Origin: Periplaneta americana | Taxonomy: Eukaryota; Arthropoda; Insecta; Blattodea; Blattidae | Assembly: GCF_040183065.1 (NCBI RefSeq) | Contig: NW_027185501.1 | Location: 1,514,001-1,578,000, forward strand | Direction of reading: 5' to 3' | DNA: 64,000 nucleotides | Shown here: one piece after another, positions 55,103 through 64,000 of the stretch | How the letters are laid out: each line of letters starts with the position of its first letter | Position numbering within the stretch: position 1 is the stretch's first letter | The notes under the pieces: model-generated | The model's database searches: none | What the model was told of the DNA's origin: nothing | The model's input: the letters and a program-made list of their open reading frames with translations, nothing else | Position numbers and translations under genes: made by a program

Positions 55103-56300
55103 CTACCAAAACCTGGGAGTAACGCCAGCCTCCCCGTCCTCCTGTCTCAAGGGTATAGCTAATGGACCTGTCTGGTGTCTACGCCGTAACCTAGGATCAT
55201 ACTGGCCGAAGCCAGATATGAGCGGGTTGGGGTTAGCACGAGCTTCCGCATACAAGTTCCTAGCCAGTCGAGCAATGAACTCGTCTATGGTTGGCAACTC
55301 TAGTTCAAAGTGGAACTTTCTTTTCGAGGCGGCTCGGGGGAGATGGGTAATGAGTCGAATCACCTGGTTTTGGATAACTTGGTGTTTACGGAGATGGGAC
55401 ACTGCCGCAAACCCTCATGCGGGTGCGACATAGGTAATTACAGAGCGAATGAGGGCCTTATACATGGTAAGTCCTACCCCCAGGTTGTCAGGAGTTAAGG
55501 CCGCTAGAATGGAATAGTGTCTAAATATCAGCCCCTTTACCTTACGAAGAAGGGATTGCATGTGATTTCGGAAGGTGAGATGAGAGTCCAAAATGATCCC
55601 TAAATATTTAATTTGGTTCATCCACGGCATTTCTTGTCCGAAAAGTGTGGGTGGTGGTGGTATGTCTTCGAGCCTCGCTCTTAGTGAAAAGAGTATGGCC
55701 TGACATTTCTCTACATTGACTTTGATTCTCCAGTCGTGGAATCACGGCTGGAGGTGATCTAACATCGACTGCAATCTACGGGACGCTAATCTATAGGTTT
55801 TGCCAAGAGGGCAGTGTCGTCTGCATAGATATACAGATGACTACTTCTGCCGTGGATATAGCGAAACCGGAGGTCATTAATGAATATATTGAAAAGTATG
55901 GGCCCGATAATGGAACCCTGTGGGACTCCTGCGTGAATTTCACGGGGGGGTGGAGAAAATAGTGCCTACATGGGTTTTCAATGTACGGCCTCGGAGGTAG
56001 TTAGAAATGAGGCGCATCATTCCATCGGGGACTCCCATGCCCAGTAACTTAACGAGGAGTCCCTCATGCCAAACCTTGTCGAATGCTCGCTCGATGTCCA
56101 GGTAAGCTGCAGCTATAAAAACGCTTCGTGCTCATAGCCCAAGTAATGTCCTCCGTGATGCGAAGTGCCTAAAGTGTAGTGGAACGACCAGGGTGGAAAC
56201 CGAACTACTCGTTCCTGATTTGGAGCAACACTACTTCTATGTATGACCCGCTCCGCCAGTTTGCTGAGACAACTGAGGAGACTAATAGGAATATAGTTGC
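55103..56300 (-). pseudogene. LINE B ORF2: reverse transcriptase palm to C-terminus
   Basis: Minus frames: HAGVPQGSIIGPILFNIFIN (about 55,930-55,870), then Y-I-Y-A-D-D-T-A-L-L with the D-D at 55,816-55,821, IKYLGIILDSHLTF, and YKALIRSVITYVAPA (55,415-55,480). The end is SHLRKHQVIQNQVIRLITHL to DPRLRRRHQTGPLAIPL (55,103-55,402). These are the palm, thumb and C-terminal blocks of a Jockey-type RT. At least four frame changes or stops separate them. Confidence 0.82.
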
Positions 56301-57182
56301 TTAATTCGTCTTATCCTTTCCGGGCTTTGCAAAGAGAACTATGTGAGCCTCTTTCCAGGGAATGGGATAGTGACCGGAAGCCAAGATGTTATTAATTATC
56401 TCTGCTATGCGCTTCATAGCTGACCTTGGGAAATGCTGCAATATAATTCCTTGGATACCGTCGGCTCCTGCGGCCTTGTGAGGGCCGAGACGGCGAATGA
56501 AATGGGCTACCTCGTGGGTGTTCGTAGGTCGTATCCCATTTTCCGGCTCCCTGCTAAGGAAGTCTCGAACCGATTCCTCAACAGCTCTCATATGGGGCAA
56601 GTTTAAATTTTGTTCCACGGGCTGAAAAGTGGTCTCTAGAACGTCTGCCAGTGCGGTAGCCTTCTCCGCAGGAGTAAAGGCCGTGACATCTGGACCGACT
56701 ACTAATGGGTGTATAGATTGAGACGGATTGGACAGAGTTCGAGATACACGCCAGGTATCTGACATGTTTCTACTGTCCATCTTCTCAACCTTGGATTTCC
56801 AAGCATCCACGACCGTTTCGTGGACCGCCTCACTGATCCGCCTGCGCAAGCGGTTCATTTCTATTCTATGGTCATCTAACCTAGTACGATTACACAATGT
56901 TCTTGCTCTATTGCGGGCGATCTTAAGGTCTCTAATATAGGCTGGGAGCTGCATCCGTCCCGGTTGTGAAGACCGTTTCGGTATTGCAGCAACCATTGCG
57001 TTCTTTATGCACTCCGTCAGGTCGCTAACTGACCTATCTATCCCTGCCGGAGTGACTTCAGGGGGGAGTGGTGGAAGCGTAGCGGCTACCTGGTCTTGGA
57101 AGAACACCCAGTCTGCGGCCTTGTAGTTGAATTTCTCAGTGGTTGGGGAGAGTTCGACTGGGTGCATGATCTCCATTATCAC
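56301..57182 (-). pseudogene. LINE B ORF2: linker and reverse transcriptase fingers
   Basis: 293 open codons. The first part has KFNYKAADWVFFQDQVAATL, the usual segment between endonuclease and RT, and the RDLKIARNRARTLCNRTRLD helix. Then come HFIRRLGPHKAAGADGIQGI (the K-A-x-G-x-D-G block) and IAEIINNILASGHYPIPWKE with I-V-L-F-A-K-P-G-K-D-K. It stops at 56,301, after which the reading continues in other frames. Confidence 0.87.
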
Positions 57183-57904
57183 CGGTAGGTTGTCGGACGG
57201 AAGATCATCCAGGATTTTAGTCTCGCTCTAGTTGTGAGACGTTTCACCAGGGCGATGTCCAATATTTCTGGGAGTTTATTTGTAGCATCCGGTACGTGTG
57301 TGGGTTCCCTAGGGGATATCACGACGTATCCGTTTCCTGTACAATTTAGAGAAAGCCTATCGCCCTGCCGATTGGGGCGTTGACAGTTCCAGCTAGCGTG
57401 CTTCGCGTTGAGGTCGCCGACGACTACGAATCTATCGGATAGACTTGTCACTATATCTAAATCGCGTTCATTTAGTGTGCCCGGAGGACTGTAGGCAGCC
57501 ATAAGCAGAAAGGGGAGTCTGCCTATGTAGGCTCTAATAGCCAAGGCCTCTAATGCCGCTAGCTGGGGAAGGAGATACTCAAAGTGCGCGATCGAAGAAC
57601 AAACGAACACCGCTACACCTCCGCCTCTTCTACCCGCTCTATCTTGTCTATAGACTTTAAACCCCGCGCATCTTAAATTTGCTTGGGGTGTCAGGAACGT
57701 TTCTGTTATAAATGCTATGTCTATATTATTAGCGTCTAGGAAAGCCCTGAACTCATGTCTATCATGTCTAAGGCCCCTGGCGTTCCATATACACATCCTA
57801 GCAACTCCGTCAATTCGTCTGGTCTTGAGAGAAACGAGGGAGGTTAGGAGCTTAAATATCTCCTGGAGGGCAGACATAGGATTCTCCATAAGGAGAACTA
57901 TCAC
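57179..57904 (-). pseudogene. LINE B ORF2: AP-type endonuclease
   Basis: 241 open codons. Blocks: RMCIWNARGLRHDRHEFRAF, NNIDIAFITETFL (catalytic Glu), RRGGGVAVFVCSSIAHFEYL, LLMAAYSPPGTLNERD, FVVVGDLNAKHASWNC (Asp and Asn) and LPEILDIALVKRL. After a one-base shift at about 57,190 the last motif reads S-D-N-L-P-V, where the family normally has S-D-H. Its job is to nick the target DNA. The missing His would remove activity even without the shift. Confidence 0.87.
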
Positions 57905-57997
57905 TCTCGTTTATCCTTCTCGGATTGGGGCGAGCGGGAGGTTGGGGTTTGCTAATTGCAACGCCTCAGCAAAGTGCTGGACATGGTCGAGGGTAGC

Positions 57998-59849
57998 CTA
58001 TCGATCAGTCGGGCCTTTCGAGGTGCTAGCAATAGCTTCCTGCTGGGCCGTAGGGACAGGGGCGGAGATGGACTCTATCGTGGTAGCCTTGGTGGCTTTT
58101 CTGCTGCCCCTGTTGCGCTTAGGGCGCTGGGAAAGTGGGCCTACATTATTGGCAGCAGTTTGGGGGGCTGTCGCTGTCACGGTGGACCACAGAGCCGCGG
58201 CAATGGGCACATCCAAGAGCGAAGGTATGTTCGCCTGCTGCTGCTGCGTTTGCTGCTGCTGTTGGCGGACTGGCCCGAGTTCCGTGCGTCGCTCCGCACG
58301 AGGCCCCTGCACAGGGGCGCGAGCCTGTGGCTGCGGCTGCTGTTCTCGGAACACCTGCTGCTGCCTCGAAACTCGCTCCACCCGCTGCTGCCGGGGCCAC
58401 TCGTATTGGAGCGTCCGCTGTTCCTCGAGCTCTGCCCTCCTCCGTCGGGCAGCCCTGCTCGTTCCTTCCGTGGCATCTCTAACCTGTAGTGCTACGGGAA
58501 GCCCTCCGTAATTGGCGGTGTGAACGCCACCACAGAGTGCGCATGTAGCGGGGACATCGTGCGGCTTGCGACAATCTTTAGTCGTATGGGGGCGTGCGCA
58601 AGCTCGACACATATGCTGCGCTTTGCAGCTAGCCTGCGTGTGGTAGTACCACTGGCAGTTGCTGCACTGAGGCGGGCGCTTCCTGGGGACGTAGTCCTCA
58701 ACTGTTACCCTCATCAGGCAGCATTGCCGCAAGGCTCTCATCCTATCCCGGGTTTCGGGGGAATTCTCCACATCGACAATGACCATTGGGAGTTTGGCCT
58801 TTGTCCTTCATGAGTGCATCCTCGTCACTCGCCGGACGATCATGCTTTGGAATTCCAGGTCGCCCTGAATGTCCTCCTCATCAGTGTGAATATCTATTCC
58901 TCTCAAAACGAATCGCAGAGCCTTGTCGTTCTTGGGGCGCAGCAAGTTGTACGCTACTCCCAGTTCGGTCAGGAACCTACAAAGATTTGTGTAGACCCTT
59001 TCGCAAACAGTTTTCTCGGCCGTCCCGCCGCGCGCCCGGTACGAACATAAGCCCAACGGTTCGCATTCGGCCTTGAACTCTAGTTAAGTCGGCCCAGCGA
59101 GCCAGTGAAGTCTGGCGTAATAATGACGGGGGATATCACGACGTCGCCTAGTGAGGGCCGTCTCAACATCATCTTCCTCGTCCTCACTCTCCGACACGTG
59201 AGTACGAGCTGGGGAAGGGGGGCGGGGAACTGCCTGATCTACCTCAGGGGCAGCAGCCGTCTCCTGTAGGGCCTCAGGTTCGGCGGGGGGTGCTGCCTCC
59301 TAGGTCACGACTTGAAGAGTCGTCGCCTCTAATTGCTCCAAAGTAGAGAGAGCAGATCTCTCTTCCTTGGTGAGCTCACTGGCGGTACAAATGCCGCATT
59401 GATGAGTGTTAGTTGAGCCCTTCGTCTTCTTCTTCTTCTTCTACTTGGCCTTAATTACCTGAAGTGCGCCGGATCCAGATGGGATCGGCAGCACTTCATC
59501 AGCTTTCACTCTATCTGGCTTACTTAGTCCGCTAGGACCGGGCAGGTCAGGACAAGTCACCTCAGTGACCTTGGGAGCCACCTTGGGGGAGGTGATCTTA
59601 CGAAGGGTCTGGGATGGTAACATGGGGACGAAGCTCAAAGATTTCGGCGACGGGGACCGGGACAGGCGGCGTCCGTATAGGACCAGCCGATCGCAGTTTC
59701 CGACGCCTGGGCGGAGGAATAATCTGCGCGGGACGCAATATGCGCAAGTAGGAAGTGGCGGGCCCTGTCTGGTTAGTGCAAACTAGCAATCGCTTTACGC
59801 CACCTGCTTTAAGTTGGCTCGTGGCCTTGATGATCTTAACTGGAGCCAT
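57998..59849 (-). pseudogene. LINE B ORF1: gag-like protein with zinc knuckles
   Basis: Starts at 59,849 (MAPVKIIKATSQLKAGGVKR). Middle parts are in other frames: DKALRFVLRGIDIHTDEEDI with DLEFQSMIVRRVTRM (58,808-59,056) is the gag RRM-like region. The last 262 codons (57,998-58,786) have VIVDVENSPETRDRMRALRQ, then zinc knuckles (C-S-N-C-Q-W-Y-Y-H-T-Q-A-S-C, C-R-A-C-A-R-P-H-T-T-K-D-C, C-A-L-C-G-G-V-H), then a Gln-rich stretch (58,200-58,290). It would bind RNA; the frame changes disable this copy. Confidence 0.8.
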
Positions 59850-60610
59850 TCGAATTAGAGATTCGATCCTATCAGGGGGGAACCCTAAGCGCCACTCTGT
59901 CCGCAGTGCAAGAACCTGCTAGGCCCCTTTCCCACTAGGGGTGGAAGCCCAGCAGTTACGCCCGATTGGTCGCTGAAGCCTAGCCCGGTTAGCTGATCGC
60001 AACAAGCGTTGCGGAGCATGCCGGGGACCGTCGGTTTATTTCGCTAATTTCGCTGGCCCTGATAAGGGACGGACGAAAATTTGCGTAGCCCTCAGAAGGA
60101 GTTGGTCAATAGTAAGAGGTGGAGGACGGATAGAAAATTAGCCCGAAGGCTCTGCCTTTAGGCAGTCACTTTAGCACAAAGGCACAGAGTCCCACCCTAA
60201 CACGAAGCTTGCCTAAGAACCGAGGACGGCTAGAGGTTTCCTCAAGAGAGGACCCAATCCCCGACCGGGATCCGCCTGGCCTAGGGAAGTTAGTGCGAGC
60301 AGCCCTGAGTGGGCTGCACGGCTTTCTTCGCGCTGCGCGCCGGTGCGGCAAGGAAACCAATAGGCTGCTCTTTAAAAAGTGCCGATCAAGTAGGTGACCG
60401 CCGATTGGCCGACAGAAGTACGATGCTCGGCGTCTCGAGCCTCCCTGGCCGAGAGCTGCTTGGCTGCTGCGCTCGATCGCTGCTGTAGCACTGAGGAAAC
60501 TGGTTGGTTTTCCGCGGTAGCTGCTTTCGCCGGTGCACCAATCAGAAGGCCTCTAGACACGTCTTGCTCCTTTCACGTCCAAGAAAGAAGTATCATCGAT
60601 CCATCCCGTG
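59850..60610 (-). other. LINE B 5' UTR
   Basis: GC-rich, with several CCAAT or ATTGG motifs (about 60,358, 60,402, 60,508 and 60,538). No ORF with a recognisable domain. Position suggests an internal promoter region. Confidence 0.45.
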
Positions 60611-61000
60611 AGGTCCGAATCGAAAAATCGAAAACCGAAAAATCGAAAATCGAAAAATCGAAAGAGAATTGGGAGGACAAATTTAAAAGGTACGCAAAAC
60701 GCGTTCTTGCAAGGGGTTGGGGGCTGTACAAAATTAAATATGTGAGCTCCAAGCCTGTTGGCCACTAGTCTCACTCCGGGTTACGCTGCTCCACTGAAGG
60801 ATCTCTAGAAAATTTTGAAGGGGAAGCCGAAATTTGACGTAACCTCTTAGGTACCACAAACGCGAGGGGGAATGAGATTTGATCAAGTGATCACAGAACG
60901 GGGCGAGGAGGAGATGGCTGGTGTTTACCGTTAGGATGGCGAGACGCTGTCATCTGTTGTTCGATGACAAAGCATGTGAAGGCCGTTGGAAGAAGCGCCG
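60611..61000. repeat. About 390-bp block, direct copy of 54,021-54,382 (right)
   Basis: GTGAGGTCCGAATCGAAAAA start, with four CGAAAA(T) repeats where the left copy has two, then unbroken similarity to AAGCGCCG at 61,000. Confidence 0.9.
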
Positions 61001-61094
61001 TGTGAGGTCCGAACAGAAAGTCGAAGGTTATATAGACGTTAGGCTGTCTCAGGTGAAACGTGATTGGTTGGCGGATCGGCCAATCCGGGGCCGG
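61001..61094. other. Junction between LINE B and LINE A copy 2
   Basis: Begins with another GTGAGGTCCGAA, followed by about 80 bp without recognised feature. Confidence 0.35.
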
Positions 61095-63104
61095 GAATTG
61101 TCATTCCTCATAAGCATCCACACTACTCCAAACGACCACAACTTCGACGCAGCATACTACAATACTATAACCAGACACATCACAAACAACCACCAACTCT
61201 AAAATCTGCTTCCAGCGCCACAAGAAAGCTGCATTAACGACGCTATACTCGACAACCTTACAGCCATCGACTTAACAATAGCACTAAAACAATGCAAAAA
61301 CTCAGCCCCCGGACCAGACGGCATCACGTACGACGTTCTAAAACAACTTCCACCTATTGCACTTCACTACCTTGCCGGACTCTACACGGCATGACTTAGA
61401 CTCGGACACACTCCCCCCGCTGGAAGCACTCACATGTTCTTCTTTTCCCAAAACCTGGCAAAGACGCGTCCCAACCAAATGAACTACCGACCAATTAGTT
61501 TGACAACAACAATAGCCAAATTAATGGAGAAAGTAGTCGCGTCACGTCTACATGTGCACCTGGCCGAGCGGGACCTGATCCCGGTCACTCAGGCCGGGTT
61601 CAGGCCGGGCGTCCGGCTGCACGACCAACTGATACGGGTGCTTACCCCCATTGAAGTGGCTCACACACATAGACATTACGCCATCCACGTTGCGTTTGAC
61701 GCACAACGTGCATTTGACAAGGTGTGATAGACACCCTTAAGTACAAACTTTCCCTACTCCATCTCCCTCATGAAATAACCAGTTGGATCTCTAGTTTCAT
61801 ATCAAGCCGTACAGGACAGGTGAGACTCGGAAGGAGCGAGTTGTCTCAACCCTTCCGAATCGAAGCTGGAGTCCCACAGGGTTGTGTCCTCTCTCCAATC
61901 CTATACAATATTTTTGTGTCGGACATCCCTCCCCCCATAGACAATAACGTTGGACTAGCTCAGTATGCAAACGATATCGCATTCTCGACGACACACCCGC
62001 CAGAGCCAAAATAAACAGATCACTGCGGCGATATATCACCTTGACCAACATGTGGCGAATACAAATAAACACAAACAAAACACAAACATGCTTCCTCCGT
62101 CCCTCCCTCCGCTCCAGCACAGTAAACGCCAGCCCCATCATAATCGGTACCACCCAAATCCCACTCCGGCGACAACTCACCTATCTCGGCATCCCAATAA
62201 ACTCCAAATTACCCTGTACCACTCTTGCCAATAACACCTGGAACAATTTTAATGCGGCCACCTAAGCAATCAGCTACCTTAGTGGCATCAGACGCCCAGG
62301 CTGCTCAACTCCAACACTCCTCCAACTTTACAAAGCATTGGTTTGATCACTTTGTATGCACCCCTCCATATTCCTAGTACAAACATCCAACTCCAACAGA
62401 CGCAAATTTGAGGCAAGAGAAAGGCGCATTCTAAGATCAATTTCCGGACTCCCAAGACGAAGCACCAATCACACCGTATATCACACAACAACCACAACAC
62501 CACTCTTCACACACCTACAAGACATCAACGACAAATACACATTCTCCGCACTCAACAGGCAATACACACACACACTCTTCACACAACCACCCCGACACAA
62601 ATAACAGAACAACAATAGAAAAACTACTCATACACTACCACGATCCACAACATCCACAGTAAAACATATATAAACATAAAAGAATTACATGTTGACTCAT
62701 CTGCGTATCGCCGCTAACCAATAAAAAGAGAGAGAGACGATGGTGACCAACATCCCTAAGCACTAAAAACATGAACCAGCGGACAACCATAATAGAAAAT
62801 AGAAAACTACAATAGTCAAAAGATATAATGACACGCATCGGGATTTCTTGTTCCAAAAAAAAAAATTAAATTAAACACTGACACCAAAAAAATTGTTTAT
62901 CCTTTCAAATTTTAATCATCTGTTGTTCCACCTTGCTGTTATGTAAACATGTACACTTTTTTATTATGTTATCATGTATTCCATGTGTATTGATCACGAC
63001 GGCAGAAGAGGGCACAACAGTAAGTCCCTGAAACAGCCGCCGGCAATGTATACTCTTTGTATATTTTACCGGAATAAAACGTTTGAATCCGAAATCGGAC
63101 CTCA
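61095..63104 (+). mobile_element. LINE family A, 5'-truncated copy on +
   Basis: Starts within ORF2 (matching about 49,830 in the minus-strand copy) and runs to the 3' end with AATAAAACGTTTGAATC at 63,074-63,090. Then comes CGAAATCGGACCTCAC, the complement of GTGAGGTCCGATTTCG. Identity with the first copy is high (about 95% or more by eye). Confidence 0.88.
61260..62610 (+). pseudogene. LINE A ORF2 copy 2: reverse transcriptase
   Basis: From 61,260 the frame reads L-T-A-I-D-L-T-I-A-L-K-Q-C with S-A-P-G-P-D-G-I-T-Y. Then MFFFSQNLAKTRPNQMNYRP to F-D-K-V (61,434-61,727), IDTLKYKLSLLHLPHEITSW, GVPQGCVLSPILYN and the catalytic block Y-A-N-D at 61,964-61,975, where copy 1 has Y-A-D-D. It shares the F-D-K-V stop/shift and the TGA after K-A-L-V with copy 1, and has its own extra breaks (a shift near 62,000, a stop at about 62,263). 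Confidence 0.87.
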
Positions 63105-63618
63105 CTTCCCTGAAGATGGCTGCAGAGATAGCAGTCGAAATCTTGGAACATTCCAAAATCCTAACTCGGCTGACATCCCGCGAAAACATATTAACGAACC
63201 AACGCCGAGAAAGCCTCAAATCATACATGAAAACGGTCAATTTTCCAAAGTAAATGAACCAGATATAGTTTGAAGGTTTGAAATATATATTAGACTGTGG
63301 TAGAACACTGCAGTCCCGCCATCTAGGCGGGATTGTGTTGCTGCGGTGTGAATGGATTCAAATCCCGCTGTACTCACAATAATTCGCGTCGGTTTCGCAC
63401 ATAGACAAATAACAGAGCGTACGCAAAACATCTTTTTTTATGTTTAATATTGGTCAACCAGCAAACTTGCTATACAGACCACTGTTAAATTATGGAATAT
63501 CACATGCAGAATATCATGCTGAGCTTGGCTCTAAAGGCTCCTCTAATTAATTTAAATTAATTAATTAAACATTTTTTTTAATTATGTGAAAAAAAATATG
63601 ATGATTTTCTGTGTTAAA
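63105..63618. other. Spacer
   Basis: A B-box-like GGATTCAAATCCC at 63,354-63,366 may belong to a SINE or tRNA relic; the rest is without feature. Confidence 0.35.
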
Positions 63619-64000
63619 TTATGAAGAGTCGTCAGTATCACTAAGAAGGATGTCTTGAGGGAGTTTCCTTTTAAGTCGAGATGGCTGACAAGATTTTGCT
63701 CCAATGTTATATGTCACAGCTCCAGGAATACCAGGAAATTTGTTGAAGAAAGATTTTGACATTGAATGGATGTACTGTTCTAGTGGAAGAATTCCCAATT
63801 CTTGATGCAGTTGTTGATTTCTTTCAAATCAGGGGGTATTTGTTGCAGTACACAGGAACTTGTTCTGGAGAACTTGTCGGCGATGCATGTGTGTCTTATT
63901 TGCAGTCCCCCACACTGGCGCTGCATAAGTTAAAAGAGGTCGTACAAGCGAGGTGTAGAGTAGCATTGAACAGTCCAATCCAATTTGTGAACGTCTATTA
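63619..64000 (-). pseudogene. Jockey-type LINE, 3' end of ORF2, cut by window edge
   Basis: Minus strand from the window end: SQIGLDCSMLLYTSLVRPLL with T-Y-A-A-P-V-W-G, then HRRQVLQNKFLCTATNTP, a TGA at about 63,825, QLHQELGILPLEQYIHSMSK and a stop at 63,619-63,621. The Y-x-S-L-V-R-P-x-L-x-Y-A-x-P-V-W block is the thumb region of Jockey-type RTs. The single TGA shows it is inactive. Confidence 0.82.

Larger units (their letters stand above)
54383..61000 (-). mobile_element. LINE family B, near full length (two ORFs)
   Basis: Minus strand: 5' UTR (61,000-59,850), gag ORF1 (59,849-57,998), ORF2 EN-RT (57,904-55,103), and a 3' UTR with two copies of a 135-bp module (55,100-54,383). The zinc-knuckle gag and the AP-type endonuclease place it near Jockey. 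The first about 390 bp of its 5' end (60,611-61,000) recur just beyond its 3' end (54,021-54,382), the layout of a head-to-tail tandem pair. The coding parts have frequent shifts. Confidence 0.82.

Noticed and set aside
57717..58813. Long plus-strand frames (up to 264 codons) across LINE B gag and endonuclease
   Set aside because: The GC-rich complement of the gag/EN region gives few stops; the minus-strand frames have the zinc knuckles and endonuclease motifs.

Overview
This window is eukaryotic repeat-dominated DNA from an insect, most likely a cockroach or close relative (Blattodea). The reasons are the AT-rich spacer with many (ATT)n runs, tRNA-derived SINEs, and a set of insect-type LINE, Gypsy, Penelope, piggyBac and PIF/Harbinger sequences whose look I recall from Periplaneta. 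The species call is recollection, not a search. I see no convincing intact host gene, no rRNA or tRNA gene and no CRISPR array.

Layout. 1-1.45 kb: 3' end of a CR1/Jockey-like LINE. 1.45-7.94 kb: a 20-bp minisatellite of about 320 copies with internal segmental duplications. 8.14-9.06 kb: a short PIF/Harbinger element carrying a MADF-domain ORF. 9.5-17.4 kb: a second PIF/Harbinger element with a Myb/SANT gene on + and a transposase on -. Each of its two genes is split by a different TTAA insertion: a piggyBac element at 9.68-12.07 kb and an unassigned 2.7-kb element at 14.12-16.81 kb. 17.43-18.76 kb: the same 20-bp minisatellite, first in reverse and then in forward orientation. 18.84-19.62 kb: a 140-bp tandem repeat.

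19.85-27.85 kb: a minus-strand LINE interrupted by a full-length minus-strand Gypsy element (20,628-26,769) with two 640-bp LTRs and an ATAT target duplication. 28.6-36.8 kb: SINEs, a Penelope-like fragment with inverted repeats and hammerhead-like cores, a broken multi-exon DDE-domain gene (31.56-33.98 kb), and an I-type LINE relic. 39.0-43.3 kb: an internally inverted mariner-like relic, a 2.5-kb TIR element (40,428-42,919) with a nested 678-bp MITE, and a SINE.

45.76-47.6 kb: a Jockey-type LINE with an uninterrupted 544-codon RT ORF. 47.87-53.1 kb: LINE family 'A' (gag plus EN-RT, minus). 54.38-61.0 kb: LINE family 'B' (gag plus EN-RT, minus), bounded by about 370-bp direct repeats. 61.1-63.1 kb: a 5'-truncated + strand copy of family A that shares disabling mutations with the first. 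63.6-64 kb: another LINE 3' end.

The parts do not form a pathway; they are layers of insertion. The order can be read from nesting: Harbinger before piggyBac and the TTAA element, LINE before Gypsy, and the 2.5-kb TIR element before its MITE. The best candidates for something undescribed are the two DNA transposons at 14.12-16.81 kb and 40.43-42.92 kb. They carry complementary parts of what looks like one uncharacterised insect protein family and both have reiterated short motifs at their ends.
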